Origin: an uncultured Sphingomonadaceae bacterium
Lineage (GTDB): Bacteria > Pseudomonadota > Alphaproteobacteria > Sphingomonadales > Sphingomonadaceae
Length of the DNA stretch: 64,000 bases
NCBI GenBank assembly: GCA_947258815.1
Contig: CAMYJW010000015.1
Coordinates: 62,001-126,000 of the forward strand
Reading direction: 5' to 3'
Numbering within the stretch: the first letter of the stretch is position 1; each line of letters begins with the position of its first letter. Positions 1 to 7,954 of this stretch are shown here, piece after piece. A program made the translations under genes and the position numbers. Below the pieces are notes generated by a model that made no database searches, was not told the origin of the DNA, and saw only the letters and a program-made list of their open reading frames with translations.

Positions 1-200
1 CTGGCTTGGGCTGCTGCATTAATCCCTGCATGGCGAACCCTATCCTTCCGAGAGGGTATTCACGAAAACGGCCCTGTGGCTGGTGGCGCTGACCCTGGAC
101 TCAGACAGCGAGCTTGCCTCGCCCAGCCTGCACTAACGCGCCCTGTTCGACGCGGTTAAAAATTGAGGGCGCTCGCCGTCTTTAACGATAAGGGTTAACA

Positions 201-539
201 ATGGGGCGAATTATGACGCTGGTCAAATTTCAAAGCAGGCGCGAGGCTCGACAGCCTATCGAGATGATGGCGCATTTCCGCCACGATGTAATGACCGTTA
301 CAGTTATGCTCAAAGATATCACGCCGCACGGAGCCAAGATCGAGGGGGTGGGTCGGCTTGAGAAGGATACAGCTGCCTTCCTTGTGCTGCCCGGGCTAGC
401 TCCGAAGCTCGCGTTTGTCGCCTGGGCGACTGATCACGCTGCTGGCCTGGAGTTCGCAGAACCGCTCGAGCAATCCATTTATGCATCACTCATTGCCGAC
501 TTTGGGCGCAAAGCGCCAGTTTTCTCGCTGGTAGCCTAA
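201..539 (+). CDS. PilZ domain protein
   Basis: A 112-residue protein that is essentially one PilZ domain, a family that often binds cyclic di-GMP. The RxxxR motif is R13-R17 and the second motif is D38-I-T-P-H-G43, with Thr in place of the usual Ser, so the ligand-contact residues are nearly intact. AAGGG six bases upstream supports the ATG at 201; an in-frame ATG at 213 is an alternative. There is no partner domain, so it would act as a small adaptor or receiver. A tiny membrane ORF follows after three bases. c-di-GMP binding is inferred from motifs only. Confidence 0.8.
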   Translation: MGRIMTLVKFQSRREARQPIEMMAHFRHDVMTVTVMLKDITPHGAKIEGVGRLEKDTAAFLVLPGLAPKLAFVAWATDHAAGLEFAEPLEQSIYASLIADFGRKAPVFSLVA

Positions 540-542
540 AGC

Positions 543-692
543 ATGAAACCCCCACAAAGGTACCATGACCTCGACCGATCACGTAAATCCAGTTCAGTGC
601 ATGCAAGCCGAGGCTCATCATCACATTATGCTACCGTAATACTAGCGGCAGTCGCTGGCCTTGTGATAGGGATCGGAAGCGCTGTATTCTGA
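543..692 (+). CDS. small single-span membrane protein (49 aa), hypothetical
   Basis: An ATG three bases after the PilZ stop opens a 49-codon frame. The first ~27 residues are polar and basic/Ser-rich; residues ~28-48 form one hydrophobic helix (ATVILAAVAGLVIGIGSAVF) that ends at the stop. The layout suggests a tail-anchored protein cotranslated with the PilZ gene. There is no clear Shine-Dalgarno sequence beyond the end of the PilZ gene, and no family is recognised. It may be a chance ORF, but the helix and tight spacing argue for a real small gene. Confidence 0.4.
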   Translation: MKPPQRYHDLDRSRKSSSVHASRGSSSHYATVILAAVAGLVIGIGSAVF

Positions 693-794
693 GGGCTTAA
701 GTCCAATAAAATCTATAACATCGATATGGTGTCGGATGTATGCTGGTCAGGTGACCTTAATTCATTTTATGGGCCATAGGCATCGCGGGTTTTT

Positions 795-1346
795 CTAGTG
801 ATCATCGACTCCAATAAATATGCGATTCAGAATCTCGTGAAAGACGGCGATGATCTCATCTTCAGTTTTTAGAGGCAATTGCATCTGCAAAGCCTCTATG
901 GCGTCGCGTGCATCATTGGCTGTCGGCGGCCTAATCCGGACGCTGATTGAAGGCGCCATATCTGTCTTGCTATTGCCGTCTTCTCTGTCAGGCCGCTTTA
1001 TCGAAAGACCTGCTGGTTCATCCTCATCGGCTTCCTGCCAGTCCTCGATCTCTGTGCGCATATGCTCGAGCATTGCATCGTGGAGCGCCCGATTGAATTC
1101 CAGTCCGACGAAGTGATCCTTGGTCCAACGAACTGTTGCATCAAGTGGCCCCAATCCGCCAATCCGGATAGAGACGTATGTGCCGGGCTGCAGCCGGTTG
1201 AACCTGTCGAAGAACTTGCAACCACGTTTCGAGAGGTCTGTCACGGCCACGTCCCTTACAAGCCCGTTACCCGTTCGGTAGCGGCCATGAAGCTTTTTAG
1301 GATATCTCTCTTCGCCGCGAGTCTGCATGGCAGACCTGATTAGCAT
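795..1346 (-). CDS. PilZ domain protein with C-terminal extension
   Basis: A protein of about 183 residues with an N-terminal PilZ domain. With the upstream TTG (1355) as residue 1, the RxxxR motif is R13-G-E-E-R17 and the DxSxxG motif is D40-L-S-K-R-G45, a complete consensus. The C-terminal ~80 residues are acidic then mixed and match no domain I recognise. ATG at 1346 is preferred to the TTG; ATG at 1328 is also possible. It faces the first PilZ gene across ~250 bp, so two PilZ proteins of different architecture sit together beside an insertion sequence. Confidence 0.78.
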   Translation of the reverse strand: MLIRSAMQTRGEERYPKKLHGRYRTGNGLVRDVAVTDLSKRGCKFFDRFNRLQPGTYVSIRIGGLGPLDATVRWTKDHFVGLEFNRALHDAMLEHMRTEIEDWQEADEDEPAGLSIKRPDREDGNSKTDMAPSISVRIRPPTANDARDAIEALQMQLPLKTEDEIIAVFHEILNRIFIGVDDH

Positions 1347-1434
1347 GTTGCTCAATAAATATCATCACCACAAATCTACGATCTATTGCTTAAACGGGAC
1401 TGGACCGGGTCACTTTCTGAAATTTGCCTTGCTC

Positions 1435-2265
1435 GGCACTGTCAGAGCAAAGTAGCTGATCGGGCGGTGCCTTGCTAAATTGCCGAAATGATCGCTTCGA
1501 AAAGCCCGTTTCGTTATTTCAATTCTTCACCAGAGGTGATCCGCCTCGTTGTTATGATGTATGTTCGGCATCCGCTTTCGCTACGGAACGTGGAAGACCT
1601 ACTTTTCGAACGCGGCATCGACATTTGCCATGAATCAGTACGGTTCTGGTGGAACCGATTTGGACCGCTGTTTGCAAGCCAAATTCGTTGTCGCCGAGTG
1701 AGCCAGTTTGTCGGTTATCGGCATTGGCGCTGGCACGTCGACGAAGTGTTCGTAAATATCAACGGCGAGCGTCATTATCTGTGGCGCGCGGTTGATCACG
1801 AGGGTGAAGTTTTGGAGAGCTACGTCACCAAAAAACGGGACAAATCTGCGGCTTTACGCTTCTTGAAGAAGGCTCTTAAACGCCATGGAAAAGCCGAGGC
1901 GATAGTCACGGATGGGCTGAAATCCTATCCCGCTGCGATGCGTGATTTGGCGAATCTCGATCGCCGAAAGATGGGGCGCTGGCTCAATAATCGAGCCGAA
2001 AACTCGCACCTCCCGTTTCGACGACGAGAGCACGCAATGCTTCGGTTTCGACAGACGAAAACGTTGCAAAAATTTACCTCAGTCCACGCTTCAATCTACA
2101 ACCATTTCAATTCAGAACGTCACCTAATCGATCGTCAAACTTACAAGTCCCGCCGCTCAGCCGCTTTGGCCGAGTGGCAAAACCTTGCGGTTTGAGATGC
2201 GTGCTGATCCGCGGGGGCTTTCGAATGTTTTGCGTTCATCTTCGTTCCTTACAGTCACTGCGATG
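1435..2265 (+). mobile_element. IS6-family insertion sequence, right end unresolved
   Basis: The transposase at 1488-2195 defines the element. At 1435 the sequence GGCACTGTCAGAGCAAAG resembles the GGCACTGTTGCAAA-type ends of IS6-family elements and is the likely left inverted repeat. No clean reverse complement was found on the right; the nearest is a degenerate CTTACAGTCACTGCG near 2250-2264. The right end is therefore decayed or deleted, consistent with the truncated terminase gene starting just beyond. No target duplication could be assigned. Confidence 0.55.
1488..2195 (+). CDS. IS6-family DDE transposase
   Basis: A 235-residue transposase of normal IS6 length. The catalytic triad is D85 (HVDEVFV), D142 (VTDGLKSY) and E171 (NNRAENSH), and the N-terminal HTH-like part carries the family signature RNVEDLLFERGIDICHESVR. 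All three catalytic residues are present, so the enzyme may be functional even though the right terminal repeat is not recognisable. The ATG at 1488 lies about 53 bp inside the presumed left end, as usual for the family. Its neighbour is a phage terminase fragment, fitting a history of insertion into prophage-derived DNA. Confidence 0.92.
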   Translation: MIASKSPFRYFNSSPEVIRLVVMMYVRHPLSLRNVEDLLFERGIDICHESVRFWWNRFGPLFASQIRCRRVSQFVGYRHWRWHVDEVFVNINGERHYLWRAVDHEGEVLESYVTKKRDKSAALRFLKKALKRHGKAEAIVTDGLKSYPAAMRDLANLDRRKMGRWLNNRAENSHLPFRRREHAMLRFRQTKTLQKFTSVHASIYNHFNSERHLIDRQTYKSRRSAALAEWQNLAV

Positions 2266-2332
2266 AACCCAAAACACTCACCTATTCCAGGTGGCCAATC
2301 TGTCTATTGATCGCTGACGGGGGACACTTCCG

Positions 2333-3109
2333 GGGCATCTACTGGAAGTGGGCGGATGGGAGTCATTGATCCTGCCGGCCCACAATTCGAAGGCCCAGAG
2401 ATTTGATGTCGTGAAAGGCGGCGAGCAGGGCATTTTTGGTGCAGGGAAGATGCTTCAGGCCTCTCGGCACGATACGGGGGATCTCGCCCAGCTGAAGGAA
2501 CAGATGGGTGAGCAGGCTTTCGAAGCCCAGTTCAACCAGAGGCCCCTACCGCCCGGCGGTGCGACATTCAGGGAAGAATGGGTCAAGCGCTACGAGACCC
2601 CGCCCAATCCTTCGCAGGTCATGGCGATCATCCAGAGCTGGGATACCGCCTATGAGGGCGATGAGGATAATTCCTACAGTGCTTGCACGACCTGGGCCAA
2701 GTGTGCCGATGGCTATTATCTGCTCGACGTCTGGCGTGGTCACCCAAGTTTTCCAGACCTTGTGAAGAAAGTCTACGCGCTCAAGAAGAAGTTCAAGGCG
2801 AACATGGTCATTGTCGAGAACAAGGCCAGTGGTATCAGCCTTATTGAGACCATCGAAAAGATCGATAAGCAGCGCTGGCTCGTTTACATTTCGCCTCAGA
2901 AGAGCAAGGTCGAACGCGCGGAGCAGCAGGCCGTCAAGTTCGAACAGGGCAAGGTCTGGATTCCTGTTGAAGCAGAGTGGTTGACGGCTTACGAGAGCGA
3001 GCTCTTTTCTTTTCCGCATGCCAAGCACGAAGACCAGGTCGATTCCACCGTGCAGCTTCTCACAGCTTCGGACTTTGCGAACTTGCGGAACAGGCTCAGG
3101 CGGCTCTGA
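2333..3109 (+). pseudogene. phage terminase large subunit, C-terminal remnant
   Basis: About 258 codons match the C-terminal nuclease half of a phage large terminase (TIGR01630-like). Homology begins with HLLEVGGWESLILPA, which normally follows the ATPase core, and runs through the nuclease motifs (IIQSWDTAYE, VIVENKASG, EDQVDSTVQL). The Walker A/B ATPase domain is missing: upstream sequence is insertion-sequence or unrelated DNA. Only a GTG at 2348 could start translation. With no packaging motor the product should be inactive, and no other capsid, portal or small terminase gene is nearby. Confidence 0.85.
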
Positions 3110-3130
3110 ACGAGTGAGGTCGATGGGTGT

Positions 3131-4294
3131 TCAGTCTACTTGTTCGCTCAGGTCTTGAATAACGCGTTTTATGGCTGCCACCCATGCGTGGTGATGTGCG
3201 GGCAGTAGCTGCTCGATCCGCGGTGCCGACTTGCCATCGACACTAACATAGTTCTCTTCGCCAGTTACCGCCTGGCCATCGATCAGGGCGGCAAGCGTCT
3301 CATTGTAGGAACGCCAGACTCGCTCTGGTGTGCCGAACCAGGAGATGGGATTGGTTTTAAGCTGTCCATTCTTCTGAATGTAGCCAAAATTGACCGGTTT
3401 CTCGCGCTCGGGAAGATCGATCTTAATGTTGAGGCTCGACTTCAGATCGGGATAAACACCAAGCGGTTCGATCGCGTCAAGAAATGCGCCAATGGCTGCC
3501 GGCAAGCCCGCCTGGCGTTCTGCCATCTTTTCTAAGAAATCGCTCATCGTGATGGACTGCGGCTTAGGCCGGGCCTCGACCGGCGCAGGATCAATCTCGA
3601 CCTTGCCGTCCTCGATCCTGACTATCCCGCGCTCGATCATGACGGTTTTTGCGAGCGTATTGGGCACAGCCAGGATATCGTCATTGGCCTTACGCCATGC
3701 GGCCAGTTCAACGAGAGCAAAGGTAAAATGCGCACCGGCATGACTCTGGAGCAGACTGCTCAGCGCTTCTGTCTCTCGCCTTATGCCATCGCCCAGAACA
3801 AGGACCACCATTCGGCCGCGCATCAGATTGAGCGACACGGCATCGATGAAGTCCGGCTCGTGGAGTGCTTCGGGGTGATCTGCTACGAGATCATACAGCC
3901 TTTGCGGACCATGCTGGGCTTTGGTGACAATCGCTTCGAATGTGTCGTAGTCCATCGCTGTCAGCGCTGCGACATAATCGAGTGCCTGAGCGACCACTTC
4001 ACGGCGCATCTGTGCATTGCGCCATAGTTTGGTCTCAACGAGCACGATGTCGCCAACAGGTGTTATGTAGAGGTTGTCGATAAACCCGTGCCTACACGGT
4101 ATTTCACGTGCTGCAGCGACAAGTTCTCCAAGGCCCGGTTCGATATCACCCATCGGAATGATCTCGGGATGGTGATGGATCAGGTCTTGCAACCAGTTCT
4201 CGTCGTGCAGCCCGGCGCCTAATCGCACTCGCTCCAAAGCGACTTTGGAATTATCTGCACCGACCAGAACCGGGATTGCCTGTGACCTTGCCAT
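3131..4294 (-). CDS. PD-(D/E)XK nuclease-like protein (NucS/DUF91-like N-terminus)
   Basis: A 387-residue protein starting at ATG 4294 (a GTG/ATG ten codons upstream is possible). Its N-terminal ~115 residues carry a PD-(D/E)XK nuclease signature: D73 in FIDNLY, E87-x-K89 in LVETKLW, then QALDYVAAL, the helix with conserved Gln/Tyr seen in NucS-like and Holliday-junction-type nucleases. The C-terminal half is unassigned. A divergent XRE-type regulator starts 95 bp away. The pair resembles a self-regulated nuclease/controller cassette, as in restriction or other defence modules, but no methyltransferase is present. Substrate and role are unknown. Confidence 0.6.
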   Translation of the reverse strand: MARSQAIPVLVGADNSKVALERVRLGAGLHDENWLQDLIHHHPEIIPMGDIEPGLGELVAAAREIPCRHGFIDNLYITPVGDIVLVETKLWRNAQMRREVVAQALDYVAALTAMDYDTFEAIVTKAQHGPQRLYDLVADHPEALHEPDFIDAVSLNLMRGRMVVLVLGDGIRRETEALSSLLQSHAGAHFTFALVELAAWRKANDDILAVPNTLAKTVMIERGIVRIEDGKVEIDPAPVEARPKPQSITMSDFLEKMAERQAGLPAAIGAFLDAIEPLGVYPDLKSSLNIKIDLPEREKPVNFGYIQKNGQLKTNPISWFGTPERVWRSYNETLAALIDGQAVTGEENYVSVDGKSAPRIEQLLPAHHHAWVAAIKRVIQDLSEQVD

Positions 4295-4389
4295 GATCTG
4301 ATCCGTGCTCGAAACACGCCACACAGTCCAGTAAAATGAGACTCATGGGTCGTGGGCTGATCAGTCGCTTCAATCGATCCTGGCTTGTG

Positions 4390-4632
4390 ATGGATATTCG
4401 CAAACGGATCGGTTGGAACGTCAGGCGTCTGCGCAAGGAGCGCGAGATCACGCAGGAAGATTTTGCCACCGACAGCGGGTTCGACCGCGGCTATATCAGC
4501 GGTGTCGAACGCGGCGTTCGCAATCCCTCGATCCTGGTCCTTGAACGCATCGCCAATGCACTCGGAGTCGACGTTGTGGAGCTACTCGATGCCGAGAAGG
4601 CAGTGGACTACTTGCACGTACATCGCCGCTGA
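4390..4632 (+). CDS. XRE-family HTH regulator (controller-like)
   Basis: An 80-residue protein that is almost entirely a Cro/C1-type helix-turn-helix: RLRKEREITQEDFATDSGFD, then YISGVERGVRNPSILVLERIA. The length and layout resemble the controller (C) proteins of restriction-modification systems. The ATG at 4390 matches the family start; an ATG at 4336 would add an unstructured 18 residues. It is divergent from the nuclease-like gene, so the short gap between them is the expected operator region. What it represses is inferred from position only. Confidence 0.8.
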   Translation: MDIRKRIGWNVRRLRKEREITQEDFATDSGFDRGYISGVERGVRNPSILVLERIANALGVDVVELLDAEKAVDYLHVHRR

Positions 4633-4765
4633 AACACCGGTCAGCTGCATCGTGTTATCGCGACGCGCTTCCGTGATAGGCTCGTGATTATTCCGTGTTC
4701 CCAAATTGCCGGATTTTGTCACAACCACTGCATTGCTGCGGGCGTTGGGGCATCTATGCCGCATA

Positions 4766-4819
4766 TTCCGTGTTTTTTGCGCGTTTTTCCGTGTTTTTTC
4801 CAAGATTACACGGAAAAAT
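4766..4819. repeat. phased TTCCGTG(T)6 repeats, two direct and one inverted
   Basis: TTCCGTGTTTTTT occurs at 4766-4778 and again at 4787-4799, exactly 21 bp apart (two helical turns). An inverted copy (TACACGGAAAAAT) lies at 4807-4819, and a lone TTCCGTGTT sits at 4691. The array looks like a multi-site protein-binding element (operator, integrase arm sites or iterons). Confidence 0.55.
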
Positions 4820-4928
4820 ATAGAGAGCAGTTCGCAGGTGACTGGCTCCACCACCACCAGCCACACTGCTTTTTCACCGCTTATTTCTGCCGCGCTTGGC
4901 GCCCCTTTGAACTGTTGATGCTGAACGT

Positions 4929-4943
4929 GCTGCAAATTGCAGC
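4929..4943. promoter_or_regulatory. inverted repeat GCTGCAA-A-TTGCAGC
   Basis: A near-perfect 7-bp-arm inverted repeat, similar to the CTGCA-N4-TGCAG sites found further right but with a three-base centre (CTGCA-AAT-TGCAG). It lies ~330 bp upstream of the molybdopterin oxidoreductase and may bind the same regulator. Confidence 0.35.
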
Positions 4944-5269
4944 TTGCTCTGCACCTGCCTCCAGCCCGGAATTGATGGCGTTTCCGCTGTCTGCGCGACA
5001 TGCTCTGAGCTGTTTTCTTGATTGTGTGGGCTGGCCGCAGGGAGGCTGTCCGACGGGTCAATCATTCATGCATTGAGCGCAACAGTGAACGCAAAAGTTT
5101 GCACGCTGTTGGTTGCTGACAGACTTGTGCGTCTTTCATGCCGCCAGGATTTTTCGATAAAAATCAAAGGTCAAGGAGGTCAAGCGATCGCTGTTTTTCG
5201 TTGTCGATTTGCATCCGGGCGTATAATATTTGATCATAAGAGATATATTAGCGTGAGAGGCGAACAAAA

Positions 5270-7444
5270 ATGTCTGAGGGAGAAGGTTCGTCACTGGACG
5301 GTTTGGTGAACAAAGTCAGTTTTTGCCGAATTTGCAGCGGTGGTTGTGGCACGGTCGTTTCAGTGGATGAGGATGGCCGCATCGCGACAATCCGCGGTGA
5401 TAAGGACAATGAACTTTCATCTGGCTATGCCTGCTTCAAGGGCATCCACGCCGGTGCGAGCCATAATGCGCCTGACCGCATCCTTATGCCCCTGGCTCGC
5501 GATGTGCAGGGAAACCGCAAAGAGCTTTCGATGGATGCGGCTCTCGATGAAATCACCGCAAAACTCGGCGATCTCATCGCGCGATATGGGCCTGAGTGTG
5601 TGGCGGTGTTCTGTGGCAACGGCGCTGTGCTGCATCCCACATCATTCACCATGCAGCGCAGTTTTCTTGCTGCCATCGGTTCCAGACAGTTCTTTACCAG
5701 CCTGACAATCGATCAGTCGGCCAAGCTTGTTTCATTTGGCCGACTTGGGGGCTGGGCCGGGGGTATGCCGGAAATTGGCCAGATGGATATCGCCGTGATG
5801 TTTGGCACCAATCCGATGGTATCGCATTCGTCGCTTGGCTTTTTGACTGCCGATCCGGTCAAACGCATCAAGCAAGAGAAAAAGCGCGGCCTGAAGCTGG
5901 TCACCGTAGATCCGCGTTTCACGGAAACGGCGCGTCTTGCCGACCTTGCATTGCAGGCGCTTCCGGGCTGGGATCCGGCGATCTGTGCGGCGCTTATTCG
6001 TTTTCTGATCGACGAACAGGCTATCGATGCGGACTTTTGTGCCCACCACGTCGGCACGGAGCGCCTTGACCGGCTGAGAGAGGCGGTTGACCCGTTTGAG
6101 CTGGACCGGGTGGAGAAAGCAGCCGGCTTGCAGACCGGGCAGCTGGCGCAGCTGGCCGCGATGATTGCGCAGCGCAAGGGCCATGCGTGTTTTTATGGTG
6201 CGACGGGGCCAAACATGGCGCCATTTTCCAATCTCGCTCAGCATCTGATCGATACGCTTAATGTGCTGTGCGGAAGCTTTTTGAGAGAAGGCGATCTGCG
6301 CACGCAGCAGATTGTTCAGGATCCATTTGTTGCACCGGTTGCGCAAGTGATCGGTGCCGACCGGCCCTGGGAGCAGGAAGAGCCAAGCCGTATTCGCGGC
6401 GCAGGCATGTTCTATGGCGAAAGGCTGAGCGCGACTCTGGCGGATGAGATACTCACTACGGGCAAAGGCCAGATTCGCGCGCTTCTGGTTGTCGGCGGAG
6501 ATCCAGCGACGTCCATTCCCGATCAGGCAAAGACAATCGAAGCGCTGGGCTCTCTTGATCTGCTGGTATCGATCGATCCGTTTATGGGGCCAACCGCATC
6601 GCTTGCCGATTATGTGATCCCGCCGCTTCTGCAATATGAACGCACAGACATCTCCGCCCAGATTCCGGGCTATCCGCTGTGGCCTGGAAAATGGGCGCAA
6701 TATACCAGGCCGGTTGTGGATCCGCCGCCGGGATCGGATCTTGCCGATGATTGGTTCGTGCTCTGGAGCCTTGCTGCGCGGCTGGGGCTTGCCATTGATT
6801 ATGCCGGGAAACAAACGCTCAGCCAGACAGAGCCGCCAACGACAGACGATCTTATCGCAATTCAGCTGGAAGATGCGATCGCTTCGTTCGATCAGTTGAA
6901 GGCTGTTTCGCATGGATGTGAGTTTGAGCAGGAGCCGGTCTATGTGCAGGCTGCACCCGAAGACGCGCAGACGATGTTTGAAGTGATGCCGGCAGATATT
7001 GAGGAAGAACTGAACGCGTTTGTTGTGGCGCGTCAGCTGGAACCGCACGATGCTACGAACGGCACATTTCTGCTTGCTGTCAGGCGTATGCGTGATTTCT
7101 TCAACAGCAACGGCATTCACAATCAAACTGTGCGCCAGCGCAATCCATACAATCCGCTTTTCATGCATCCTGCTGATCTGGACCAGCTGGCCATCGAAGA
7201 TGGAACAGCCGTTGCGGTCCAGTCAGATCACGGCCGGATAAGCGCGGTGGTCAAGGCGGATCAGACAATGCGACAAGGCGTGGTTTCGCTTGCCCATGGC
7301 TGGGGGCCGCTTGATGCTGAATCGGTGAATTCGCTTGATCGGGGCAGTTGTGTGAACCGCCTGATATCAGCCGATGATGCCTTCGAAGCGGTTAATGCCA
7401 TGCCGCATATGTCAGCGTTGCCGGTATCTGTATCCCGGCTTTGA
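5270..7444 (+). CDS. molybdopterin (bis-MGD) oxidoreductase, FdhF/BisC-like
   Basis: A 724-residue DMSO-reductase-superfamily enzyme. An N-terminal [4Fe-4S] site is formed by C19-x2-C22-x3-C26 and C55 (GYACFKG). The molybdopterin core follows, with VMFGTNP and VVGGDPATS, and the C-terminal dinucleotide-binding domain has RQRNPYNPLFMHPADL. The position that carries the Mo-ligating Cys or Sec in formate dehydrogenases lies in IDQSAKLVS (147-155) and has no Cys, so ligand and reaction are uncertain. There is no Tat signal, so it is probably cytoplasmic. GAGAGG lies upstream of the ATG. No electron-transfer subunit is adjacent. Confidence 0.88.
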   Translation: MSEGEGSSLDGLVNKVSFCRICSGGCGTVVSVDEDGRIATIRGDKDNELSSGYACFKGIHAGASHNAPDRILMPLARDVQGNRKELSMDAALDEITAKLGDLIARYGPECVAVFCGNGAVLHPTSFTMQRSFLAAIGSRQFFTSLTIDQSAKLVSFGRLGGWAGGMPEIGQMDIAVMFGTNPMVSHSSLGFLTADPVKRIKQEKKRGLKLVTVDPRFTETARLADLALQALPGWDPAICAALIRFLIDEQAIDADFCAHHVGTERLDRLREAVDPFELDRVEKAAGLQTGQLAQLAAMIAQRKGHACFYGATGPNMAPFSNLAQHLIDTLNVLCGSFLREGDLRTQQIVQDPFVAPVAQVIGADRPWEQEEPSRIRGAGMFYGERLSATLADEILTTGKGQIRALLVVGGDPATSIPDQAKTIEALGSLDLLVSIDPFMGPTASLADYVIPPLLQYERTDISAQIPGYPLWPGKWAQYTRPVVDPPPGSDLADDWFVLWSLAARLGLAIDYAGKQTLSQTEPPTTDDLIAIQLEDAIASFDQLKAVSHGCEFEQEPVYVQAAPEDAQTMFEVMPADIEEELNAFVVARQLEPHDATNGTFLLAVRRMRDFFNSNGIHNQTVRQRNPYNPLFMHPADLDQLAIEDGTAVAVQSDHGRISAVVKADQTMRQGVVSLAHGWGPLDAESVNSLDRGSCVNRLISADDAFEAVNAMPHMSALPVSVSRL

Positions 7445-7498
7445 GAAATAAACTGACACCCAGCGACAAGATCAGATGCGCCGGGGGAACAGCCCAGC

Positions 7499-7614
7499 TA
7501 TTTCGCCGATATCCTGTCACCAGCGGTCGCACCGGGTATCGGCACCGCGCTTGTCAGTTTGACGCAGCCCAGCGCAAAACGGGAATTGGCCGCAGAAACG
7601 CCGGGCAGGTGCAG
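7499..7614 (-). pseudogene. orphan 3' end of an Lrp/AsnC gene (direct-repeat copy A)
   Basis: 116 bp nearly identical (about seven mismatches) to 16861-16976, the 3' end of the intact Lrp/AsnC gene, in the same orientation. On the minus strand it encodes LPGVSAANSRFALGCVKLTS and the following residues to the same stop. Nothing of the regulator's DNA-binding part remains; at 7615 the sequence switches to another gene fragment. It reads as the footprint of duplication or recombination. Confidence 0.85.
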
Positions 7615-7917
7615 TATTCCGATACCGATCTGCTGGCGCAGGTCAGGGAACGTTCGCTCGCCCAGCGCAGCGTTGCGTTTTATCGCGGGTTTCAGCAGCA
7701 TGTGGATGCCGCGCAGACAGACTGGCGCCGCGAAATGCTGGACACGATCATGCGCCACTGGTGGTCTGAAATTATCGGCGATCTTGAAATGACGATGGGC
7801 ACGCTGGTGCCTGAGCCGTATTATTGTTTCCATGGATCGAACGCGTTCGGGACAGTCAGCGAAGTGGTCTATTGGGATGATCCGACCGAAGTGTTTCCGG
7901 CGCAGCGACCCGGCTGA
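7615..7917 (+). pseudogene. truncated SnoaL/NTF2-like gene fragment
   Basis: The frame begins right at the end of the regulator fragment with SDTDLLAQVRERSLAQRSVA and continues ~100 codons (EIIGDLEMTMGTLVPEPYYC, SNAFGTVSEVVYWDD) before a stop. The codon before SDTDLL, where an initiator Met is expected, is TAT, so the start seems lost at the junction. The protein also stops early for a SnoaL-like domain. The family call rests on general resemblance and is uncertain; that it is a remnant is better supported. Confidence 0.55.
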
Positions 7918-7954
7918 GCGCAGCCGCGCGCAACTTGCCGGCGGCAATGTCCGG

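Larger units (their letters stand above)
4633..5269. other. gene-free region with short repeats
   Basis: A 637-bp stretch with open frames but none with family similarity or a good ribosome site. It holds the phased TTCCGTG repeats (4766-4819), a GCTGCAAATTGCAGC inverted repeat (4929-4943) and an AT-rich leader before the molybdopterin enzyme. A TATAAT at ~5222 with TTGTCG 15 bp upstream is a possible but weak sigma-70 promoter for that gene. Confidence 0.5.

Noticed and set aside
1..200. Possible gene end at the left edge
   Set aside because: No frame with family similarity or clear coding pattern; left unannotated.
4684..5076. 130-codon plus-strand frame between XRE and molybdopterin genes
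   Set aside because: Cys/Phe-rich translation of a T-rich repeat region, no ribosome site.
5732..7168. A 478-codon minus-strand frame
   Set aside because: Fully inside the molybdopterin oxidoreductase gene, Arg/His/Gln-rich shadow translation with no family pattern.
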